Positions 1 to 12,743 of a stretch of DNA of 64,000 nucleotides are shown here, piece by piece. Location: the NCBI RefSeq assembly GCF_000264905.1, contig NW_006763138.1:1201245-1265244 (forward strand). The letters are read 5' to 3'. This DNA comes from Stereum hirsutum FP-91666 SS1. Taxonomy: Eukaryota; Basidiomycota; Agaricomycetes; Russulales; Stereaceae. A program made the position numbers and the translations under genes. The notes beneath the pieces are model-generated. The model was not told the DNA's origin, did not search any database, and was given only the letters and a program-made list of their open reading frames with translations. How positions within the stretch are numbered: position 1 is the stretch's first letter; each line of letters opens with the position of its first letter.

Positions 1-562
1 GACATCCGGCTGTAGAATCAGCCTCGGATGCCCTGTCAGTAACTCGTTAGTGATACTCTCAATTCAGTGTTTATCACTGATTCTCGAAGAAAAAGCGTAC
101 CATTTTTCTGGAGAACGGTCGAGGTCCAATTTCTTCGCTCGATCTATGTACCTTGCGATTTTATCCGGGATATCCTGTAAATATAAGCTGTAGGTCATTA
201 TAAATCACAAATACATCCAGTGCCCCACTGAGTTTGTTAGAGGAAAAAGAAAATCGTGTACGTACTTCCGCACAAGTCACACCTCCATCCCGTGCGTCCG
301 AGTCGATGTATGCCTGAACAAGGGTTTCCCACTGTTTCTGTGTCTTTTGACCACCAGAGTCCGCATCTGAATACGATGTCCCTGTCGAGTCGCACCAGTC
401 GAGCCGTTTAAGACCTCGAGGGACGGACGATGACGATGAGGAAGCGGCGACCAAGCGGTTCGGATGCGTTTCGATCAACGAAGCGACGAATGGATCACGG
501 AGAAACTCCAAGATTTCGAGACGGTCTGATTCCGAAAGACGTTCACTAGTATTCGAAGACAT
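1..562 (-). CDS. Partial hypothetical protein, 3' end beyond left edge
   Basis: I do not recognise this protein. The start is probably the ATG at 562 (MSSNTSERLSESD); in-frame ATGs at 568 and 586 are alternatives. The first exon holds a short leucine-rich acidic stretch (RLEILEFLRDPFVASL), a serine run and a polar segment. A GTACGT donor at 265 joins to an acceptor before 174, giving EDIPDKIARYIDRAKK; a second donor at 100 joins to 32 and the frame (WASEADSTAGC) leaves the window. Reading straight through the first intron also gives a short open frame ending at 161, which is probably an artefact because it abandons the good splice sites. The protein looks soluble with no signal peptide. Function unknown; the gene itself is moderately supported by consistent splicing across three exons. 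Confidence 0.5.
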
Positions 563-586
563 GCACATTGATCCAGCACCGCACAT

Positions 587-1096
587 TGCCTGAGTATTCG
601 TGGTCCGTGGTGGAAGAGACCGTGATAGTTGTCACTAAGATGTTTGGACGCCACAAATCACCGCCGATGTCCCGGGAAGAGTCGTCAACTCTAACCCTGC
701 CTGCCCGGTGCCGTCCACATGCATAAAGATGCCACCATATCCGGATCGTCAATCTCCTTATTCGTTTGGATGTCGTTGTTGCTGAGGATCAGGTATAATT
801 TTGGGAGGTAGCCTGGGGAAAGCCCACAGTCCTGGCGAAGGCCATAAATCTTCTCAGCGGTAAACGAAAGCAACATCGAAAGCAATCCCATTCCGCCCGT
901 GAATCCAAAATCATAACATAACATACATACATACAAAGCACCCCATCGCTTCTTCATTTCCAGTCGCCTATTTTCTTTCGAACGCTGTCCGTGCTCTCAC
1001 TTCTCTATCACATCACACCACGACGATCGCCACTACCACACCACCACCACCCACCACCATGATCTAAGCCCACCCACTCCTCACCACTTCACCTCT
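587..1096. other. Intergenic, no gene seen
   Basis: About 510 bases between the 5' end of the left-edge gene and the 3' end of the short-chain dehydrogenase. It holds a minus-strand open frame (691-957) without recognisable domain or coding character, and CACCAC-rich low-complexity sequence near 1015-1060. Nothing else is supportable. Confidence 0.5.
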
Positions 1097-3089
1097 TCAC
1101 TGATCCAAATCCGCCAACCCCTCCTTCATATAATCCTCAAACAAAGACTTATAATTCGGATGCCACCGACTAAGCGCTGGCCGTCCTTCCGTGATATCGC
1201 CCGCGCCCCAGAGGATCCGGAGGTTATCGACGTCCCTGTACACATACACATATACACGCCACACAACATTCGTCAGCCAAATCGTTCCATGTTCGGTACG
1301 TCATCCCGAAACAAGAACGCGTGACAGTACAAGGTGGGGGTTGTGGAGAGAACACATACCTCCTCGTCTCATTATCCGGACACAAAATATAAAAGTCTCC
1401 AAGCCGCACCCGGTCAAGCATATACAGCACCGTCTCCGTCGCCGTCCACGCGCCGGGCGGTTTTGAGATGGAAGGGTCGCGGGCGCCGCCGAGGCCTGTG
1501 AAGGTCCAGCCGGGGCTGTTGGGATTGCGATGGTGGTGGTTAGTGATTGGTGATTGGGGGTTAGGAGTGCATTTAGGTTTTGGTTGGGGCGGAGTTCACG
1601 GGGGGAGGACAGGAGGGAGGGAGGGAGGGAAGGAAGAAGGGGAGAAGGGAAAGAGGGAAAGAAAACACACATGAACAAATGCGCCGTCAAGTTCACAGCA
1701 GGCCGCTGACGCAACTCATGCGCGAGACTTTCAGTGATAGACTTGATCGCGGCCTTGGAGGCGTTATACGCTGGTCCGCTGCCACTGTTTTGCGTGGTAG
1801 CAGGAAGTATGCGGGAAGTAAGATATATGTCGGTCAGCTATTAACTAGGCGATTTAAGCGACGATGAAAAGTCAAGGAGATAGGACGTACGGAGGGTTCG
1901 TGATACCCTGCTTCGAACCCGTGTTGATGATCGCGGATTGGTTCTCCTGGTGAAGCATAGCCTGATTCATAGCACGGGTGAGTCAGCTCGATTATGGAGT
2001 GGAGAAGGGAAAGATCGAAGGACTTACGGGTACGAATGTGTGTTGGACGTTCAGGACGCTGCAAAGAAATAGAGAGGGGCGAGGAGTCAGATAATCGTTT
2101 GCGTGACAAGAAATAACGCTCCTCCCCTCTCTCTATCCTCTAGACAAACACAAACAAAAGAAAGAAACAAAAAACTCACCCAAAAAGATTAACGTCCATA
2201 ATCTTCCTCCACGCCTCCAAGCCCTCCCACGAACCCGTCTTCCCACCGATAGCCGCGTTGTTCAACAACACGGCGACCTAGAGGATTATGGTTATACATC
2301 ACTGATGAGGACTTCCCGGTTCCTCCAGTGCCGTAGAGAGTTCCAGGGTACAGTGCGGGTGGTGTGTGTTTGTATAGTACAGTGGGGGAGGGAGAGTTGT
2401 GTATGGGTAAAGGTTCGGATGTGAATGGAGAGGAAGGGGTTGGTCATGCACAAGGAAAATCCACCTCTACGCATCATGCTATCACGTAGAATGGAAGGAG
2501 AACAGATCATGGTGGAATTGTGGAATGATAGGGATAGGGACGAACAGAGAGGTGGTAAAATGTGGAAAGACAGAAGAAAAGTGCGAAAAGAGGGGGTGGC
2601 GAGAGGGATTCGTTATCCTCACCTCGCCCCAAGCCTCATAGACGCGATCCTTGAGGCTGACGACGTCCTCGAGTTTGCTGACGTCGGTCCGCACGGCGAT
2701 CACGTTCGCCTCTCCGAGCTGCGCCACGAGCTCCTTCGCCACTTTCTGGAGGTTCTCTTCGTCCCAGTCTGCGATCGCGACTTTCAGGCCCAACCTAAAC
2801 ATACACACAACACCGGATTCAAGTCAGCAATAGATAGCGGTCGATTTAAGAGACGCGTGATTGAAGACATGGGAGGTTGTGCTCGTGAAGAACGGGAGGA
2901 TACAGACTTTGCGAACTCCCTGGCAGCAGCGGCTCCGATCCCACTCGCGGCACCGGTGACGACGGCAACCCTACCACTATGAATGACAGGATGCAAATCT
3001 TTGTCTATAGGCGACATCTGCGAGTCGAGACGGAAGGGCGTCGTCGGTGGACGGAGAGGTGAGGGACCACGGTCTGCTGAGGGCGGCAT
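1097..3089 (-). CDS. Short-chain dehydrogenase/reductase (classical SDR)
   Basis: NAD(P)-dependent oxidoreductase of the short-chain family; substrate cannot be told. Near the N-terminus the Rossmann glycine motif reads VTGAASGIGAAAAREFAK. Later exons give KVAIADWDEENLQKV, the NNAAIGG motif after the third intron, a strand ending in INTGSKQGITNPP (the catalytic Ser region) and the active-site YNASK (Tyr-x-x-x-Lys) near 1770. The C-terminus ends SLFEDYMKEGLADLDQ with the stop at 1097. At least seven short introns interrupt it; one (~1505-1670) carries a long purine tract on the plus strand. Start is either 3089 (MPPSADRG) or the in-frame ATG at 3017 (MSPIDKDLH); most SDRs begin close to the glycine motif, so 3017 may be the true one. 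A TATA-like box lies about 170 nt upstream of 3089. Family assignment is firm, function beyond that is not. Confidence 0.9.
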
Positions 3090-3257
3090 CGCTCGCGTCT
3101 TTCGTTCTCGGGGATCGATGTGGGTGTGGGTGTGGGTACGTTCGCTCGTACTTGGAAGTCGAGCAGGCGGAACTGTGGGTGGCGATGGGCGCCTAAGCTG
3201 AGTTGTTTGGACGGAGGGGAGAAGAGAGAGAGTCGTGAAGGGAAGGATGGGCGTGGC

Positions 3258-3265
3258 TTTATATA
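3258..3265 (-). promoter_or_regulatory. TATA-like box of the SDR gene
   Basis: Minus strand reads TATATAAA, about 170 nt upstream of the upstream start candidate and 240 nt upstream of the other. Position suits a fungal core promoter, but the match is only inferred. Confidence 0.4.
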
Positions 3266-6200
3266 TGTAGAATGCCGTCCGGCTGAGGCGGTGAGGTATG
3301 ACGGTGTTGACATCGATTTCCGCCCTCTTTTTTCTGCTGATGAGACGCGTGTTCGCGTCGTTCGAGAACAAACATTTCCGCTCGCTGCGTGTACACCATG
3401 CCACGCCACACGCCCCTCTCCATTTGTCTCCTTTCGTGCTCTTCCGATATCTCTTTTTCTTTTTATTTTGTTGTACTTTTTATGGCCACTTCTCTGGAAA
3501 CTGGCACCCACACTGCCATCGTCGCTTCTCAGCAAAGTGTCCTCTCACTGCGAGAGACCTGGAAGCTATGACGCAACATGCAAAGGATGGTGTGGCGCGC
3601 TTGTTACCATGCATGCCGTACATCGGTAAGGTACTCCCGACCTCGTGGCGCCCAATCACCTTCCTCTCTCCCCTGGGCCTTGTGCAAAGGACTACGAACT
3701 TGACACAAACTACTCCATCGACTACTCCTGCTTACACGCTCGTAGACATATTTTCTTATTCTCGTGCAAATGTACACGTTTCGTACGGCTCCCCACCTTG
3801 TCTTTTCCCTTCCGAATAAATCTAGCCAATATACTTAATCTTGGACTTACAGTACCAGTAAAGTCTCGCTGGTCTTAGCGCGTCGGAGCAAATCAATTAC
3901 CATACAATGTACATACGCCTCAACACACATCCCGGGAGGAAAGCGGCGTCGTCCTAGTTCCACTGGGCACAAAGACTCTCGAAAACGATAAGTACTTGGC
4001 CCAGGGACTTCATAGAGGTCGAGTTGACGCTGGGTGCGCTACTTTCGCCTTTCGCGGTCAAACAGTAAAATGAACGTCGAGCGGTGGTATGATTACATCT
4101 CTGTCCACGCATCTCTCTGGAGAGTGGTCGTCTTACTACCTTGGACGACCGGACTACCAACCTGTGGCGAAAGGCGCTCTACGCTGTTTATGCTAGGCGC
4201 TCACTATTCAAATATTCAAGTTAGTAGGATGTCGATCAAATGATTTGCCCGACGTGCAACGGGCGTCTTCAGACCGTTCGGAATTTTCTGTTGAGGTGAC
4301 GGTGTGAGGAATCATCAGAGTCGTCACGGTGTCATCTACTTAAGCTAGACGAAATATATAATCGTTCTCCTTTTTCGCCCACCGCTGCAGCCTCGTCCGA
4401 GTCACTGTTGGCTTGCAATTGGGAGGGGGAGCTGACTCAATGAGACGAACGAGTGTTTTGTATGAGTCTAAGCCCGGTCGGTTTTTCTAGCGGATTACAT
4501 AGACGATCGAGTATAGCAGGCTGTAGATCCTCGTGTGAAGGCTTGTGTCAGGAAAACGAACGCCTGCAGCTCAATGATAATACCGGTACGTTCGCCTGCA
4601 TATGTACATACGTCTACGTCTAATAATTTTAAGTTCTCCGCATCCCGTCGATCCAACGTTCGTTCATTCGTTGGTTCAGACCCACTCCCTCTACCCAAGA
4701 TTTGGCACAGTCCATACCCTCGCTTCATACATAAAAGAAGGATCCACGAGTCGGCCTTCTCACCAATGTCTCTATTCGGAGTCTGAACAAGGAAAGATCG
4801 TCGCCTCGCGCAGCGCAAATCACTTCTAATATGCGGCCTAGTCCTGTAGTCTTTTACATACACACACATGAAAGCCCCTGTCTAGGCTGCATCGAAGGCC
4901 TTCGAAAGTTGGAGAGTTAGGGAGTTGGAGGGTTGAAGGGTCCCTAAACGGTGCCCTCGCTCGCATGAAGTATGAAGATGTGGTATGATTGGAATGATTA
5001 GATGAGATCATAATGGACCAAGACAAGAGACGAAAACAAAGCAAGCGTCCGTCCTCACGCAGGGTGTGAGCGTGAGTGTGGGTATGTATGTGCTCAACGA
5101 AGTTCTAGAGCTCTCGAGGAACGTAGGCACGTATTCTTGCCCCATTATGAAAATGGAAGAATAAACGAGAAGAGAACAAGGCCTGGGGAAGTAAAGGGCG
5201 CCGATGACATTGAAGGCATAGATTTAGGCGCTCGAGTGCCGAGGTGGGAAGGTAGAGTACTTACACAACTTCTGAGCCTTGAGGCCTGAGGTGGTTCGAG
5301 GATGAGATGGCATGATCTATGGTTCAGAGTCGTGACTGTTGACGACAAGAAGGTGATTTTGCAGTGAGTTAAGTATAAGAAGTTGAGAGCATGAGACATG
5401 GGACATGATGCAGAATGGACGAAGACGAAGACTCGAAGTTGCTGTACTGTACTGTGTGGCGTCGGTAGTCGGAGAGTCGGAACATGAGCATGTTATACAA
5501 TAAGTACTTGAGTCGGGTCAAGATGTCTGGATGATGAGAAACAGCTCCGGGCTCGACGTGCCACACGTTGAGTACCTCGTATTCCAAGTCGAGTCCCGAG
5601 CAGTTGCGCCACATATCTCCAAGAAAGACGGTCCCCTCGAGCATCCGGTGAAACACTTCCGCAAAAGACCACGATGCGAGCGAAGAATCAAGAATCCAGC
5701 CCAAGGATCACGAGCAAGAACGAAATCTGGTAGCAAAGACCGCGTAAGATTGAGCCATGGCCTGCAATCGCAGGTGCCATGACCGACAAGCCAGTCATCC
5801 AGACGCACGATCACCCGCGCCTCTCATGATACATACATACATGCGCGCACGATTGAACCTGCATTCCAGCGCCTGGACCGTTCATCGGAAACGCAAGAGC
5901 ATCCAATCCGACCACCGTGTCGCCACCGCTTGTCATAGAGCAGCCATAAATTGGCAACATTAGGCAACATCCACCGGTCAGCTGCGTGTGCGCTCGTGCA
6001 CACCGTCGCCAATCATGACAGGTGCAGACTCCCTTCATACGGCCCAATGGCCCCAAACGCACGATTATTAGTATATTAAGTGCACCCCAAGAGAACCACA
6101 AGAGAGTCCCGAACGACGGTCAACTGCCCGAACGGCACGATCACGCTTCCTCTTGGCCTCTTGACCTCTGAAACGGGTGTCGACGAGCGAGCGTACACAT

Positions 6201-6832
6201 TCCTTGTTCTTCCTGCCAACGCAACAAGCGCACGAGGACGAAGTTACGAACGGGCCTTCGTCATGTGCGTGTGCGAACGCTGCAAGGTCCGGGGGAAATA
6301 CAAACGTTTGAAACCTTTTGCCTGGATTTTTCCTTGGCCCGTGATGTATTTTGTGTGTCGTGTTGGGATTCTGGAGGTTCGTGGGGGATGGGCTGGTGAC
6401 CTTTGGGGTGGTGATGAGTTCTCTTGGTCGACTGGTGCGGTTGGATGGGCGGCCGAGGAGGGATCGGACGAAGGGGGTGAAGGGGACTTGGAGGGGTGTC
6501 GAGGAGCTGCCGAAGATGGGTGATAGGTGATGCAGTGTGGCCGGGCGGGATTCCTGTTCGATTCATTCACGTTGAACATTGTGCGTCTGACGCTGAAGCC
6601 ATACCGAACTCTGAACACAACCGCAAGGGGGAATAAAAACGGATCCAAGTAATAGGAGCACAGCAAACACAGCAGCTCGGACGAGGTCTCCATCTCCAAC
6701 GGCCTCGCTCGTACGGCACGGCCCCAATCAAAAAATTCAGGAGCGGAGACGGTGACGTTTCGGTTCGCTTCGTACAAAAGCAGTCGCCCTTGAGATGATG
6801 ATCTGAGTCTAGAGGCACCTACTTATAGACCC
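3266..6832. other. Long gene-poor stretch
   Basis: About 3.6 kb between the divergent SDR and GDH2 genes. Open frames occur (minus 4495-4869, 5369-5814, 6244-6777; plus 6080-6523) but none shows a recognisable domain, consistent splice sites or a conserved motif. The minus frame around 5400-5700 (for example EVFHRMLEGTVFLGDMWRN) reads more protein-like than the rest and could be a remnant or an unrecognised small gene. The frame at 6244-6777 is a proline/serine-rich low-complexity reading opposite another open frame. I see no transposon ends, tRNA or tandem array here. Confidence 0.4.
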
Positions 6833-6840
6833 TATATAAT
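6833..6840 (+). promoter_or_regulatory. TATA-like box of GDH2
   Basis: TATATAAT lies 160 nt before the GDH2 ATG, followed by pyrimidine- and CCACC-rich sequence typical of fungal leaders. Position-based inference. Confidence 0.45.
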
Positions 6841-6999
6841 CCGCCCCATTCTCTGCCCAATTCACCGCATCGAACCCCGCCCTTCACCGGCACCCTTCGC
6901 TCTCATCCCATCCCACCACCACCACCGCTTTCTTTCTTCTTTCTTCATCGTCTTGCATTGTCTAGCGTAACGCCACACAAGCACTTTTAATACTCGAGC

Positions 7000-9900
7000 A
7001 TGCAGCCCACCGAGTCCGCCGACGCGCTCTCCGTCCTGAACGACCCTACCAAATCCCACCTCCAGGTCTCTGGTAAAGGTCCTTACGGCTCTGGCGTATC
7101 CTCCGTCAATAGTAGCGATACGTCGTTGCATGTCGTCAAGAATGTGCCGGGGTATTCCACGCCGGTGTTCAAGGGTAAGCAGGCCCAGCAGGAGAAGGTC
7201 CAAGCGGACGTCGCATCGAAGGTCGGTTTCTTCTTCGCTGTTCACTGTTTCATTGTCGATGTCGTGGGCGAGCATGGTTAAGGACGAGCGCGACAAGAGT
7301 GAGGACAAATGATGTGCGGGACGCGTCGCGGGGAAGAGGCCTTCAGCCACCCCGCCGCGTGCAATATATTGCGCGATTAGTATTGCTGCCTCCTTCCTCA
7401 CCCATCCACTGCTCGTTGTTGACGACTGCAGCGCTCTGTCTCTGCTATGGGGTTTACAGCCCTGTTCTGCTGTTGGGCGTCTAATTCGGTCTAGACGGCG
7501 TCATTGCTTTCGTCTTAGGGGTTGTGTGGCGCCGCGAGTGCCTGACATCTATCATGCATGTTCTCATGGAGGGTCTCCGCGAGGAAGAAAGAAAACCAAC
7601 TGCATCGTTGTCTACGAGCTATCCTGGAGCATTATCCCCGTTTTCATTGCGCCCCCACCCCCAATGCACACGATGTTGAACAAAGCACGGTGTGGCACGA
7701 AGTGTGGCCCACCTATTCTCCCGCTCTCTTCATGTCCTGATACCCGCAACAATATATTTTGTTTGACAAAGATGCTAACCTGCACCTCATACAGGGATTT
7801 ATTCCTCGTGAACTAGTTCCCAACGAAGTCACCTGGTTTTACTCCCACCTCGGCATCGATGACACCTACTTCGCCAACGAATCCATCCCCATCATCTCCG
7901 ACCACATCATCGCCCTCTTCGGCGCCAAGATCCTCGCCTACACCAAACACGACCCGTCCAAACTCGTCATCGACCTCGAAAAGATCGCAGAAGACAGATC
8001 GAACGCGACCTTCATCCACACCAGCGCGCCCGGCGTGACGTCCACCGCGGGACCGGGGAGCGTCGTCGAGACGCGGATCGACGAGATGTTCTTGGACGGG
8101 GCGACGCCAGAGAATTGTTGGAGGTTGGAGACGTTTAGGAGTAGTGGGAGTATTTCGGCGACGGCGCCGCAGCAGTTGAGGTGCTATTTCGTGACGAAGT
8201 GTAAGTTTGCGACGCCACCGCCACAGACGCCGGCTACGGAGGCTTCGGGGTTGTTGGGCGTTGGAGAGGCGGAGAAGAAGGAGAAGACGGATATTAGGAC
8301 GGTTTCGGATCAGGCTTTCTTGGAGAAGGCGAGCGAGAATACGTTGGAGGTGTATCAGAGGATTATGTGGAATGTGGAGAGCCGGTATGGGCCCGTTATT
8401 GAGGTGTTTGAGGTGGAGGGGACGAGGGAGAGGAGGATGGTTATTGGGTATAAAATGGGTGGGACGACACATTTGTTTAGGTGGGTGTGATGAGCTCGGA
8501 GTGTCGTAAGGATTTGTGTACTGACCAAGTTCTCGTTTATTTCGCAGTGCACTCTCGAACCTCTACCACTTCTATTCGCTTTACTCGACGAGGAAATACG
8601 TCGGTAAGGATCTTCCTTCCACCATACTGATCCGGCCTCCTGATTTATCGCTCACAAAATATCGCTTTCTTTCTCCTATCGTAGAACAATTCTCCAATGG
8701 CATCACCATCATTTCACTCTACCTTAACCCGCTACCCAACTCCAATGCACCCCCGATCGAACACTCTATCTTCCAGGTCATGAAGGAAGTCTCGCTGTTG
8801 TACTGTCTGCCCGATAACCCATTCTTCTCGTCGACGGTAGGGGCGAGGCATGCGGTCCAGGATGCGGCTTATGCTTGTACGTTCCATTCCTTCACTGTGC
8901 TCCTTGGGAACACTCCCAGCCATTACCCCTGGGTTTCTTCCTGTACATTTACTGATAAAACATCTTCACTCCTTCATCCGCAATTATTGACAATAGACTG
9001 CGGCTGGATCTTCGCCCAACACTTCTGTAACCGGCTCGGCCCAGCCTACCTCGGCCTCAAGAACGTCCTCGACGAGACGAACCCGTCGCACGCTGAGGTT
9101 CTGAATGATATCAAGAGACGATTCAGGGAGGAGACGTTTACGAGGGAGAGTATTGCGCAGGCTGTGCATGCTCATCCGGAGTTGGTGAGTCTTTGTGCTG
9201 TGGAATTTGTAGATGGGAATGGGAAGGCTGATGAGGATTGTATTGTGTGTGATATAGATTAGGATGTTGTATGTCAATTTTGCGATGACGCATTATCCGG
9301 CGGACGAGGCGCAGAGATTGATGTACGCCCCCCTTCACCTTTGCTCTCTGACCGTCGAGTGCTCTGCTGATTTTGTCCTTCAATATCTACTGGTCATCTT
9401 GGATATCGAAGGCCGACGCTTTCCTTCCAACGTCTTCAAACCGAACAACCCCTCTCGGACGAGCAACTGTACGACAAGATCAGGCGTACGGTATTGAACA
9501 AGCACGAGCTGCAGATCTTTGAGAGTTTCTTGATCTTCAATAAGTGCGTATCCTGTGGTCCTCTTTTCTTCCACTTGATTATGCCACTTCCGCCATCTTT
9601 TCGTCCCCTTTTTTCTTTGACATTGACTGACTCTGTGCTTTGTGCTTTGTGTGCCGCGCGGCGATTAGGCACGTCCTGAAGACGAACTTCTACCAGCCGA
9701 CGAAAGTCGCACTTTCGTTCAGGTTCAATCCGACGTTCCTTCCGGAGGTGGAGTACCCCGTCGCGCCGTTTGGGTTGTTCTTGTCTATTGGTGCGTCTCC
9801 TTCGCCCTTTACATTTCCCTTCTCTACTTTTGTGGGGCTGCGATGGGGTGTTAATGGTATTTTGGGTGACAGGCAATGAGTTCCGCGGGTTCCATATGCG

Positions 9901-12191
9901 GTTCAGGGATGTTGCCCGTGGTGGGATCCGGATCGTTAGGTCGAGGAATAAGGAGTATGTATATCACATACTCGTTGAGAACTTCAAGCTGATTAGACAT
10001 TGTACCACAGAAACTACTCAATCAATCAGAGGATGCTGTCAGTACATTTACCTGCATTATCGATTCGCATTACTGATACTCTCGACCATGGACGATGCAG
10101 ATTCGACGAGAACTATGCCCTAGCGTCTACTCAATCCCTCAAGAACAAGGATATTCCCGAAGGAGGTGCGAAGGGGACGATCTTGCCTTCATTGAACGCG
10201 AGCCCGAGGCTTTGTTTCGAGAAATACGTGGATGTGAGTATTAATATTTCGGCCATTACCTTTCTACATTGGTGCTTTGGTTTTACCACGTTACTGATTA
10301 TGGTGAATTGGTGAATTGGGGGTTTGTAGTCTATTCTTGACCTGCTTATTCCTGGCCAGAGCCCGGGTATCAAGGAACGTCTTGTGGATCTGTATGAGAA
10401 GCCGGAGATTCTGTTCTTTGGTCCTGATGGTGAGTCTTGGTTTGTATAACTTTTGGGGTTGCGGGACTGATTGTCTGTTTCTTTGACCATACTTGCAGAG
10501 GGTACCGCGGACATGATGGACTGGGCAGCTCGTGAGTAACTCTTGATTTTGTCTTCATCCATTAACTCATTATTCTTTGGTACATTTCAGTACACGCCCG
10601 CGCTCGCGGTGCCGAAAACTGGTGGAAGTCCTTCACGACGGGCAAGAGCGCCGAGACGCTCGGTGGCGTGCCACACGATATTTACGGGATGACCTCGCTT
10701 TCTATCCGACAGTATGTGCTGGGTATATATAAGCAGCTTGGGTTGAGGGAGAAGGATATCACGAAGGTGCAGACGGGTGGCCCTGGTCAGTCGAAGTCTG
10801 ATCTCAGACTCTAGTCTCATGCCTTTAATATTGTTATCCACGATACTAATTTTTGTGGTATTGGTTTGATATAGATGGTGATCTTGGTTCAAGTGAGCGT
10901 TATGCGAAGCTTTTGGTCATGGGCTGGCTAGCTGACGCACGCTCTCTTTCATAGACGAGATTCTCTTGAGCTCAGACAAGACCGTCGCCATCATCGACGG
11001 CAGCGGTGTTCTCGCCGACCCTGCAGGTATTAACCGCGAAGAACTCGTCCGCCTCGCTAAGCTCCGACAGACGGTGGCGAACTTTGATCTGTCGAAGCTT
11101 AGTAAGGATGGGTACCTCGTCAGGGTCGAAGACCAGGATGTGAAGTTGCCTTGTGAGTACTGCCGGTCTTTTTTCTTTGCATTCAGAGCGTGGGAATCTG
11201 AATGTGGCGCTTGTGGTCTGTTGTAGCGGGAGAGGTTGTGCTCGATGGGACGGACTTCAGGAACGGTGCGCACTTGAGGTTCAAGGCGGATCTTTTGGTG
11301 CCTTGTGGTGGACGGTACGTTTGATTTCGTTCGAGCCTCCTCTATTGATTCGGGGTAGGATGCTTACTATGGTGCCACGTTGGTAGACCTGAGGCCGTCA
11401 ACATCTCGAACGTCGCAGCTCTGGTCGACACGGAGGGAAAGCCTCACTTCAAGTATATTGTTGAGGGCGCAAACCTGTTCTTGACACAACAAGCTCGTCT
11501 CTTCCTCGAGAAACGCAAGGTTGTGCTGTTCAAAGACTCCAGCGCCAACAAGGGTCCGTCTCATTTTCTCATTCCGCATCGACCCTTAACTTCTTCGTAT
11601 TTACCTGTGTATGTCTTTCCCAGGTGGCGTAACGAGCTCCTCTCTCGAAGTTCTCGCCGGCCTCGCCCTCTCCACTGACGAATACCTCGACCTCATGATC
11701 TTCAAAAACGGCCAACCCTCTCCCTTCTACAAATCCTACGTCTCCGACATCCAACAAAAGATCACCGAAAACGCAGCGGCCGAGTTCACCTGCATCTGGC
11801 GCGAGCACCAGCGCTGTGGCGGCTCCAAGCCACGCACGCTCATCTCGGACGAGCTATCGAGTACGCTGAATAATCTCCAGGCGGAGCTGGAGGGCTCGGA
11901 TCTGTTTGAGGATGTGCCGAGTAGGAAGGGGGTGATTAGGAGGGCGATTCCGAAGACGTTGGTGGAGAAGGTCGGGTTGGAGGTGCTTTTGGAGAGGTTG
12001 CCGGAGACGTATCAGAGGGCGTTGTTCTCGAGTTGGGTGGCGTCGCATTTCGTGAGTTCTTGCTCTTGATTCCTCATTTTGGCCGTCTTGTGACGGTGTG
12101 CTGATGATGTGGTTTCTTGCAGATTTACAAGTATGGCGTACAGGGCTCAAGCGTTGACTTCTTCCATTTCGCGAGGGACCTTGCGAACTAG
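7000..12191 (+). CDS. GDH2: NAD-specific glutamate dehydrogenase, large fungal type
   Basis: Oxidative deamination of glutamate to 2-oxoglutarate and ammonium with NAD, a main step in growth on amino acids. Start MQPTESADALSVLND at 7000; stop 12189-12191 after FFHFARDLAN. Exon 1 (7000-7221) is followed by an unusually long 573 nt intron (7222-7794) with a good branch site GCTAACC. Recognisable blocks: FIPRELVPNEVTWFYSHLG, IEHSIFQVMKEVSLLYCLPD, RLGPAYLGLKNVLDETNPS, the catalytic core RGFHMRFRDVARGGIR and LKNKDIPEGGAKGTI, GPDEGTADMMDWAA, then the nucleotide-binding loop QTGGPDGDLGSNEILLSSD, ISNVAALVDTEGKPHFKYIV, and a C-terminal helical region. The loop residues DGDLGS are coded by an 18 nt exon (10875-10892). 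Another short exon (10011-10037) codes NYSINQRM. No frame break seen. It converges tail-to-tail with OPT transporter A. Confidence 0.95.
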
Positions 12192-12743
12192 ACGGTCAGA
12201 GGGCGTGTGTGGCTGGCAAAGAGTACCTGTTGTGTAGGATATAATCGGGATGCTGGACTCTAAAATCAAACTCGCTGGCTGGAAAGGATTGGTATGGCAG
12301 AAGCATGGACTATAATAGCACCATTTCAATGTTCTTGTACAATACTGGCATCACCAAAACAACCCTTTCGTGACTTGTTGACACTCTTGAGCTTGATGGA
12401 CTGCCTGAGTGCCGTGTTTTACGACGACAGTCAGGGCACGCGAAGACAGAGAGGAAAAGTGATTTTGTATGTATTTATATCACGAACACGGTACGCACTA
12501 GTATAACAATCCCTAGCTACTAATGACACTGCAGCAAACCTATGCAAAAGACGTGCGCTCATTAAGTACATTAACTCACCTCATGACCAGCCATGGAGAC
12601 AAGTCCATTCAGACACACAAAGCACCTACACCCCCCAATCGACGAAAACATATGGTACGCTTCCGCTCCCTGATGCTCTTAAATAATGAAATCCCGAGAG
12701 AAAATCTACAATTAGAACACGCCGCAACCAACCGACCCAACTT
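12192..12743. other. Convergent intergenic spacer
   Basis: About 550 bases between the 3' ends of GDH2 and OPT transporter A. It should contain both 3' UTRs and terminators; I can point to no specific polyadenylation signal with confidence and see no additional gene. Confidence 0.5.

Noticed and set aside
5369..5814. Two overlapping minus-strand frames that look partly protein-like
   Set aside because: No ATG-led long frame, no splice pair joining them and no recognisable motif; left inside the gene-poor entry.
7813..8472. 219-codon minus-strand open frame
   Set aside because: Antisense to GDH2 exon 2, whose sense product is clear.
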